Assembly (NCBI RefSeq): GCF_035508675.1
Contig: NZ_DATJMN010000219.1
Coordinates: 1 to 12,319, forward strand
Length of the DNA stretch: 12,319 nucleotides
Source: Dyella_B sp035508675
GTDB taxonomy: Bacteria; Pseudomonadota; Gammaproteobacteria; Xanthomonadales; Rhodanobacteraceae
Direction of reading: 5' to 3'
Shown here: one piece after another, positions 7,533-12,319 of the stretch
Layout of the letters: each line of letters opens with the position of its first letter
Numbering within the stretch: position 1 is the stretch's first letter
Translations under genes and position numbers: made by a program
The notes under the pieces: model-generated
The model's database searches: none
What the model saw: only the letters and a program-made list of their open reading frames with translations
What the model was told of the DNA's origin: nothing

Positions 7533-7894
7533 GTTCACCCCGCAATGTGTGGTGTGCTGCCAGTCGGTGTTGTTTGCGTACCATCGAAAAAGTGCATGGG
7601 CGGCGCAAAACACCTCGATAGCCGGAATTTGTTTGTATTAATTAAGCTTGTGAAGTCGTCGCGGCTGCGTCAACGAAGCGTTGATGGCGGCCCGGTTTTT
7701 TCCTCACGTGTGTGCAGAAAATGTTTCCGTTAGCCATTCGTTGTGGGAAATGCATGCAGATTTGACGGGAAGGGGTCTATATGGAGTGTGCAGGTTCACC
7801 CTCCATCGACACGGCATCATGATGATGGAGGGGCTTGTGACACCCACGAGGATGGGCTTTGACGTTCATACATGCGGGGAGAGTGCCGTTATAC
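7533..7894. other. Divergent control region between export lipoprotein and phosphatase/kinase genes
   Basis: These 362 bases separate two divergent polysaccharide transcription units and must hold promoters for both. An AT-rich island (7627-7647, including TTAATTAA) stands out from the GC-rich surroundings. TTGACG occurs on the minus strand at 7673-7668 and on the plus strand at 7762-7767, but neither has a good -10 at 16-18 bp, so I do not call a promoter. Two overlapping hairpins lie at 7781-7832. Frames crossing the region have no family features. Confidence 0.6.
7781..7832 (+). promoter_or_regulatory. Pair of mutually exclusive hairpins in the leader of the phosphatase-kinase genes
   Basis: ATGGAG (7781-7786) can pair with CTCCAT (7801-7806). 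That same segment, as CCCTCCATC (7799-7807), can instead pair perfectly over 9 bp with GATGGAGGG (7824-7832). The two stems cannot form at once. This resembles an attenuator or other RNA switch 60-110 nt upstream of the phosphatase start. No T run follows the second stem, so it is not a plain terminator. The pairings are visible; a regulatory role is inferred. Confidence 0.35.
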
Positions 7895-8329
7895 GTGTTC
7901 AAACACATCTTGGTTATTTGCGTGGGAAACATATGCCGGAGTCCGTCGGCGGAGTTTCTGTTTCGCCAAAAGCTCAAGCATTGCGATATCCAGATCCACA
8001 GTGCGGGTTTGAAAGCGATGGTGGGCCATCCCATGGATGACAACGCCATGCGCATGCTTGAGGCGCGCGGCATCGATGCCGCGACGCATCGTGCGCGGCA
8101 GCTCGAGCCCGGCATGTTGCGCGAGGCCGATCTGGTGCTCGCGATGGAGCGTGAACATCTGTCGGCAGCCTCGAGGCTGGCGCCGGAGGCAAGCGGCAAG
8201 TTGTTTCTGCTCGACAAATGGCGTGACGCGAGCGATATCCCCGATCCGTATCGCCGCTCGCCGCAAGTGTTCGAGCATGTCCACGCCATGATCGAGCGCG
8301 GGGTCGATAGCTGGCTGAATTATCTGTAA
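7895..8329 (+). CDS. Low-molecular-weight protein tyrosine phosphatase (Wzb type)
   Basis: This cytoplasmic enzyme would dephosphorylate the C-terminal tyrosines of the co-polymerase/kinase encoded next, allowing the phosphorylation cycle needed for polymer assembly. I chose the GTG at 7895, giving MFKHILVICVGNICRSPSAE, which aligns closely with the N-terminus of E. coli Wzb. The product is 144 aa, matching the family (Wzb is 147). A GGGGAGAG (7876-7883) lies 11 nt upstream, a rather long spacing. An in-frame TTG at 7859 has no better SD and adds residues the family lacks. The P-loop C9-X5-R15-S16 is intact with nucleophile C9. The general acid is D117 in the DPY motif (117-119). The kinase start lies 53 bp downstream; that gap contains a small AT hairpin (GATTT 8342-8346 with AAATC 8352-8356). 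The two genes are most likely co-transcribed. Confidence 0.93.
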   Translation: MFKHILVICVGNICRSPSAEFLFRQKLKHCDIQIHSAGLKAMVGHPMDDNAMRMLEARGIDAATHRARQLEPGMLREADLVLAMEREHLSAASRLAPEASGKLFLLDKWRDASDIPDPYRRSPQVFEHVHAMIERGVDSWLNYL

Positions 8330-8382
8330 CGACGAACGTCCGATTTCTTTCAAATCAGGCATATGCTTGTCAGGAGTGGCCC

Positions 8383-10584
8383 ATGACCACCAAACAGACC
8401 TTTGCAACACGCGATGAAGATGTCGATCTGCGGGCGTTGCTGGGAACCCTATCCGATAATAAATGGCTGATCGGTGCGATCACCGTGGTGTTCCTCTTGA
8501 TCAGCGTGCTCTATGCGATGCTGGCGACGCCGGTTTATCAAGCCAGTTCCTCGGTGCAGGTCGAACAGAAGGCGCCGGCCTTTCCGGGCATGAGCGACCT
8601 GTCGGAGACGCTGGGTATTTCCACTTCGCAAGCGGCGACTGAAATCCAGCTACTGACCTCGCGCAAAGTGATCGGCCAGGCGGTGGAAAACCTCAACCTG
8701 GATATCCAGGCATCGCCGAAGCGCTTCCCGTTCATCGGTTCGTACCTGGCGCGCAAGTTCGTCGCCAACCATCCGGGTGAACTGGCTTCGCCGGTATTCG
8801 GCTTGAGTCGTTACGATTGGGGCGGTTCGCAGTTGGACGTCCAGCAGCTGGACGTTCCTGCCACGATGCTGGATGAGCCGATGCAGTTGATCGCCGGCAG
8901 CGGCGGTGCTTACACGCTGAAGGATTCCGACGGCAACGTACTGGTCACCGGCCACGTCGGCCAGACCGTCAGCGCCAATGGCATCACCATGCAGGTGCAG
9001 GCGCTCCAGGCCAATCCAGGCACACGCTTCCGCGTGGTCCGGCACTCGCACATGGATACGATCGCGCAGTACCAGAAAGCCGTCCAGGCGAATGAGAAGG
9101 TCAAGGATTCGGGCATCATCGATATCACCTACAACAATGCCGATCCGATGCTGGCCACCCGGGTGCTCGATCAGGTCACTGCGCTGTACGTGCGCCAGAA
9201 CGTCGACCGCAGTGCGGCCGAAGCGGCGAACAGCCTGCAGTTCGTGCGCGAACAGCTGCCGAAAGTGAAACAGGAACTGGAGCGTGCCACCCAGGCGTTG
9301 AACGCGTTCCAGCTCAAGGCGCATTCGGTCGACCTCAATATGCAGACGCAGTCGTTGCTCAGCCAGAACGTATCGATCGATAGCGCGCTCGAGCAATTGC
9401 ATCTGCAGATGGCCGAAGTGCAGCGGCATTACACGCCCGAGCATCCGGAATACCGCGCGGTAGAGAAACAGATCAGCGAGCTGGAAGGGGAGAAGGGCGT
9501 GCTGCAACACAAGATCGGCATGCTGCCCAACACCCAGCAGGAATTGCTGAAGCTCAACCGCGACGTGCAGGTGAGCAACCAGACCTATACCAACCTGCTC
9601 AACCAGGCCCAGCAACTGGATATCGCGCGCGCCGGCACGGTCGGCAATGTGCGCGTGATCGATCAGCCTGCGGTGAATCTGGCGCGGCCGTGGTGGCCGC
9701 GGCCGATGTGGGTGATTCCCGGTGGCCTGGTACTGGGCTTTATCGTGGCGCTGGCCTATATCTTCCTGCGGCAGTTGCTTGCTCGCGGCGTGGAAGACAC
9801 GGTGGAGATCGAGCGGCTCGGCCTGCCGGTATATGTGTCCATTCCGTTGAGCGACACGCAGCGCAAAGTGTTCACGCGCCAGCAGCATCATCGCTCCCAT
9901 GGCCGGCACGTGCTGGCATTGAGCGCGCCGGCGGACCTGGCCACTGAAGCGTTGCGCGGTCTGCGCACGAGCCTGCATTTCGCGCGGCTGGAAGCGAAGA
10001 ACAATGTGCTGATGATTTCGAGCCCGAGCCCGGGCGCCGGCAAGAGCTTCGTGGCCTCCAATCTGGCGGTGGTGATGGCGCAGGCCGGACAGCGCGTGCT
10101 GTTGATCGATGCGGACATGCGCAAAGGGCTGCTGCATCGCATGCTCGGCTGCAGGCCCGATAACGGTTTGTCCGAGTTGATCGCGGGGCAGGCGCAGATC
10201 AGCGATGTCGTCCGCCCCGTCGAAGGCGTGGGCCAGCTGATGTTCATTCCGCGCGGCAAGATTCCGCCCAATCCGTCGGAACTGCTGATGCATGCCAACT
10301 TCACCACGCTACTCGACACACTGCGGCCGCGCTACGACCTGATCATCGTCGATACGCCGCCGGTGCTGGCGGTAACCGATGCGGCGGTCATCGGGCACCA
10401 TGCCGGCACCAGCCTGCTGGTGGTGCGTTTCGGCGTCAACCAGGTACGCGAAGTGGCATTGACCAAGCAGCGCCTTGAGCAGAACGGCGTGATGATCAAG
10501 GGCGCCATCTTCAACCTGGTTGAAAAGCGCGCGGCCGGTTACTACGCCTATGCGTATTACGCGTATCCGTCGGCGAAGGTGTAG
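8383..10584 (+). CDS. Polysaccharide co-polymerase / bacterial tyrosine autokinase (Wzc/EpsB type)
   Basis: This inner-membrane protein would control chain length and couple synthesis to the outer-membrane channel, gated by tyrosine autophosphorylation. The 733-aa product starts at ATG 8383 with AGGAG at 8372-8376, 6 nt away. Residues ~15-110 are the Wzz domain, with TM1 at ~26-47. The periplasmic part contains coiled coils (~280-315 and ~355-400) and a GNVR-type segment before TM2 (~442-464). The cytoplasmic kinase has Walker A SPSPGAGKS (547-555, K554), Walker A' LLIDADMR (573-580) and Walker B IIVDTPP (654-660, D657). The C-terminus has six tyrosines in nine residues (720-728), the expected autophosphorylation cluster. 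Unlike xanthan GumC, the kinase domain is fused, as in E. coli Wzc (720 aa) and Ralstonia EpsB. It follows its likely phosphatase by 53 bp. Confidence 0.95.
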   Translation: MTTKQTFATRDEDVDLRALLGTLSDNKWLIGAITVVFLLISVLYAMLATPVYQASSSVQVEQKAPAFPGMSDLSETLGISTSQAATEIQLLTSRKVIGQAVENLNLDIQASPKRFPFIGSYLARKFVANHPGELASPVFGLSRYDWGGSQLDVQQLDVPATMLDEPMQLIAGSGGAYTLKDSDGNVLVTGHVGQTVSANGITMQVQALQANPGTRFRVVRHSHMDTIAQYQKAVQANEKVKDSGIIDITYNNADPMLATRVLDQVTALYVRQNVDRSAAEAANSLQFVREQLPKVKQELERATQALNAFQLKAHSVDLNMQTQSLLSQNVSIDSALEQLHLQMAEVQRHYTPEHPEYRAVEKQISELEGEKGVLQHKIGMLPNTQQELLKLNRDVQVSNQTYTNLLNQAQQLDIARAGTVGNVRVIDQPAVNLARPWWPRPMWVIPGGLVLGFIVALAYIFLRQLLARGVEDTVEIERLGLPVYVSIPLSDTQRKVFTRQQHHRSHGRHVLALSAPADLATEALRGLRTSLHFARLEAKNNVLMISSPSPGAGKSFVASNLAVVMAQAGQRVLLIDADMRKGLLHRMLGCRPDNGLSELIAGQAQISDVVRPVEGVGQLMFIPRGKIPPNPSELLMHANFTTLLDTLRPRYDLIIVDTPPVLAVTDAAVIGHHAGTSLLVVRFGVNQVREVALTKQRLEQNGVMIKGAIFNLVEKRAAGYYAYAYYAYPSAKV

Positions 10585-10620
10585 CGGTGCGTTTCACCCC
10601 AAGCCGAAGTTCGAGCCAGT

Positions 10621-10712
10621 GCGCAGGTTGGTGGTGAGCGCATGCGAACCCCAACGTTGCCATGCAAATGGCGATGTTGGGGTTCGGCATCGCCTCACCG
10701 CCAACCAGGCGC
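10621..10712. repeat. Long imperfect palindrome (92 nt, GCAA loop)
   Basis: The arms 10621-10663 and 10668-10712 are nearly complementary around a GCAA loop (10664-10667). Perfect blocks are GCGC, GGTTGG/CCAACC (10626-10631 with 10701-10706), GGTGAG/CTCACC (10633-10638 with 10694-10699), CGAACCCCAAC/GTTGGGGTTCG (10645-10655 with 10676-10686), and GCCAT/ATGGC next to the loop. It begins 37 nt after the kinase stop codon. No T run follows, so it is not a standard intrinsic terminator. It may be a REP-like or MITE-like repeat, or a hairpin protecting the 3' end of the kinase mRNA. Confidence 0.75.
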
Positions 10713-10739
10713 CGCGCCATGATCCTTCACTCCGATCCT

Positions 10740-10795
10740 CTCCCCCGTCATTCATCAAAGCTGGGGGAGCGGGCATAAAAGCATGCAGCCGCTCC
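10740..10795 (+). promoter_or_regulatory. Overlapping alternative hairpins upstream of the flippase
   Basis: CTCCCCC (10740-10746) pairs perfectly with GGGGGAG (10763-10769). The same GGAG, as GGAGCGG (10766-10772), can instead pair with CCGCTCC (10789-10795), extended inward by GCAT/ATGC (10773-10776 with 10783-10786). The second stem, read on the minus strand, begins TAGGAGCGGCTGCATGC and resembles TAGGAGCGGCT-type REPs seen in Xanthomonads. The stems exclude one another and lie 38 nt before the flippase start. A role in controlling the flippase is possible but unproven. Confidence 0.4.
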
Positions 10796-10832
10796 TATCC
10801 CCAACGCGCAGACGGCATGGATTTCCCACAAC

Positions 10833-12149
10833 GTGAATTCCCCAGCGACTTCCATCCCTTTCCTTAACCGGCTTCCGCACGAATGGCGTCGCGCGATCGG
10901 TGCCATTTCCATGCTATGGATCGCCACCGCACTGGGTGCGGTGCTGACCTTTCTTACGCAAGCCTTGCTGGCACGCAAGCTCGGGCCATCCGAATATGGT
11001 TTGTTTGCGTCGTCGCTGTCTACCATCACCATCGCCGCATCGCTGGCCGGTTTCGGCCTGCCGGCTTATTGGCTGCAGGTGTATGGTGTAGAGGGTTGGC
11101 AGGCCAACCGCTGGCTGGGGCCTTCGCTGCGTTTCATTACCTTCAGTACCGCAACCAGCCTGGCATTGATGGTGTCGTGGGCGTTTACGGGTGCGACGCC
11201 GGATGCGCGACCATTGCTGTTACTGCTGCTGCCGCTGGTATTCGGCGTGCTTGCCGTCAGCTTGATCAGCAGCCAGCTACGGCTGGAGGAGCGCCATCAG
11301 GCACTGGCCTGGTGGCAATTGATCACACCGGGTGGCCGCCTGCTGGTTATCCTGTTGCTGTGGCTGCTGCCCGGAGTGGATGGGCGCGCGGTGGCCATCG
11401 GCTTCAGTACTGTCGCGCTCTTCATGGCCATGCTGGCGTGGCCGCAGTTGCGCGCGATGATGCGCGGCGGCATCCGTCTGTATGGGCACGGTCCGCCGCC
11501 GGAGCACCCGGTTGCCGCCCCTGCGCCGCGCATGGCGACGCTGTGGTCGTTGTCCTGGGCCTATGGTCTGGATGCGTCGCTGTACACGATCTTCTTTTCG
11601 ATCAGCACGGTGCTGCTGAAGTACCTGAGCGGCAATGCGCAGGCCGGCATCTTCGGCATTGCCCTGGGTGTGATGATGGCGATCTACCTGATTCCCACCA
11701 CGATCTACCAGAAATTCCTATTGTCCAAGCTGCATCGATGGGCGGCGCACGACACCGACAAGTTCTGGACGGCGTTTCGCTATGGCAGCATGGCGATGTT
11801 CGCATTCGGTACCTTGATAGGGGTGACGCTGGCCGGAACGGCGCCATACCTGGTACCCATTCTGTTTGGCGAGAAATACCACCAGGTGGCGCGGGTGCTG
11901 ATGGTGCTGGCCGTGTGCGTACCCGTGCGTTTTCTCTGCACCGTCATGACCACGGCCCTGCTCAACGAAAAGCACACGCGTTACCGCGTTACCGCGACCG
12001 GCTTCAATGCCCTCGTCGTCGTGGTGTTCAATGTGATACTGATTCCCCGCTATCACGTGATGGGCGCGGCATTCGCCACGGTGTTGGGCGAAATGTCATC
12101 GTTGCTGTCGATGTACCTGGGAGTGCGGCGGTTTCATGCCCGTCGCTAG
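10833..12149 (+). CDS. Wzx-like polysaccharide flippase (oligosaccharide translocase)
   Basis: This would be the inner-membrane transporter that flips undecaprenyl-linked repeat units to the periplasm for polymerisation. The 438-aa product starts at GTG 10833; an SD-like GGCATGGA (10815-10822) lies about 10 nt upstream. The first alternative in-frame ATG (10911, residue 27) would cut into the first membrane helix. The protein is very hydrophobic, with about 12 helices expected, beginning at residues ~22-45 (LWIATALGAVLTFLTQALLA). Near the N-terminus, LARKLGPSEYGLFASSLS matches the polysaccharide_synt (Wzx/RfbX) family motif, and GEKYHQVARVLMVLA in the C-terminal half also fits. A longer hydrophilic loop lies at ~215-235. 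Length suits the family. It lies 248 bp after the kinase gene in the same direction, behind two hairpin structures, so it may be separately controlled. Specificity cannot be read from sequence. Confidence 0.9.
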   Translation: MNSPATSIPFLNRLPHEWRRAIGAISMLWIATALGAVLTFLTQALLARKLGPSEYGLFASSLSTITIAASLAGFGLPAYWLQVYGVEGWQANRWLGPSLRFITFSTATSLALMVSWAFTGATPDARPLLLLLLPLVFGVLAVSLISSQLRLEERHQALAWWQLITPGGRLLVILLLWLLPGVDGRAVAIGFSTVALFMAMLAWPQLRAMMRGGIRLYGHGPPPEHPVAAPAPRMATLWSLSWAYGLDASLYTIFFSISTVLLKYLSGNAQAGIFGIALGVMMAIYLIPTTIYQKFLLSKLHRWAAHDTDKFWTAFRYGSMAMFAFGTLIGVTLAGTAPYLVPILFGEKYHQVARVLMVLAVCVPVRFLCTVMTTALLNEKHTRYRVTATGFNALVVVVFNVILIPRYHVMGAAFATVLGEMSSLLSMYLGVRRFHARR

Positions 12150-12181
12150 GAGCCTGCCGGGCTTGAGTGGTCGAGGCGAAA

Positions 12182-12319
12182 ATGCGACTGCGCGAGGACA
12201 GATATTCGGCGATGCGCAAGCCCATGGTGGTTGTTATGGGTCAAGCATCGACGGACCTATGGACCGCGCGGACGCATTGGCAGCCCGGTCGATTCAAGCC
12301 CAGCAGGTTCATGGGGTCG
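12182..12319 (+). CDS. Possible start of an unidentified gene (cut by window end)
   Basis: From ATG 12182, with GAGG at 12173-12176 5 nt upstream, the frame stays open for 46 codons to the window edge (MRLREDRYSAMRKPM...). About three quarters of third positions are G or C, higher than in the competing plus frame from TTG 12164, which is also open. A minus-strand frame entering from the window edge and ending at TGA near 12241 also has GC-rich third positions, so the reading is uncertain. No family is recognised. Outside this possible gene, 12150-12181 shows nothing notable. Confidence 0.25.
   Translation, partial: MRLREDRYSAMRKPMVVVMGQASTDLWTARTHWQPGRFKPSRFMGS

Noticed and set aside
7668..7673. 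TTGACG boxes in the divergent control region (7668-7673 minus, 7762-7767 plus) as -35 elements
   Set aside because: No acceptable -10 hexamer lies 16-18 bp downstream of either, so a promoter call is not supported.
8650..10293. 547-codon open frame on the minus strand opposite the tyrosine kinase
   Set aside because: His/Arg/Gln-rich translation without any motif; shadow of the kinase gene.
10883..12166. 427-codon open frame on the plus strand in another frame of the flippase
   Set aside because: Its translation is Gly/Arg/Ala-rich and lacks membrane segments, while the overlapping frame has clear flippase helices and family motifs.
12164..12319. Second open plus frame from TTG 12164 to the window end
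   Set aside because: Third positions are AT-rich compared with the neighbours and there is no RBS; the ATG 12182 frame is better, though itself uncertain.

Overview
The window looks like chromosomal DNA of a high-GC gammaproteobacterium of the Xanthomonadales. The basis is a Xanthomonad-style TonB-dependent receptor next to a GH20 hexosaminidase, REP-like palindromes headed by GTAG, and GC-rich third codon positions. Rhodanobacteraceae (Dyella/Luteibacter/Frateuria type) is my best guess, made from general appearance and not from a database match.

Left part (1-3964, + strand): glycan scavenging. The 3' end of an outer-membrane TonB-dependent receptor gene is followed by an intrinsic terminator and then a secreted beta-N-acetylhexosaminidase (GH20 with C-terminal accessory domains). 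Together they suggest release and uptake of GlcNAc-containing sugars from chitin oligomers or glycoprotein N-glycans.

Boundary (3965-4629): an unusual intergenic stretch with an inverted REP-like pair, a T-rich tract in otherwise GC-rich DNA, a possible promoter overlapping a perfect 12-bp palindrome, and a small gene (86 aa) for an AT-hook-like, coiled-coil protein.

Right part (4630-12149): export and assembly of an extracellular or capsular polysaccharide. On the minus strand lie a two-domain glycosyltransferase/FkbM-methyltransferase fusion and an outer-membrane polysaccharide export lipoprotein (Wza type), the latter with its own strong terminator. Divergently, on the plus strand, lie a low-molecular-weight protein tyrosine phosphatase (Wzb type), a bacterial tyrosine autokinase/co-polymerase (Wzc type) and, after a hairpin-rich gap, a Wzx-like flippase. 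Wza, Wzb and Wzc homologues would form the trans-envelope export machine, with Wzb/Wzc tyrosine phosphorylation controlling chain assembly. The flippase would supply lipid-linked repeat units, and the fusion enzyme may add or methylate a sugar. No Wzy polymerase or initiating transferase is visible; they probably lie outside the window.

I found no rRNA, tRNA, CRISPR array, transposase or phage gene. The least ordinary parts are the fusion enzyme, the small AT-hook-like gene with its AT-rich promoter region, and three clusters of strong or mutually exclusive hairpins in the gaps of the polysaccharide locus.
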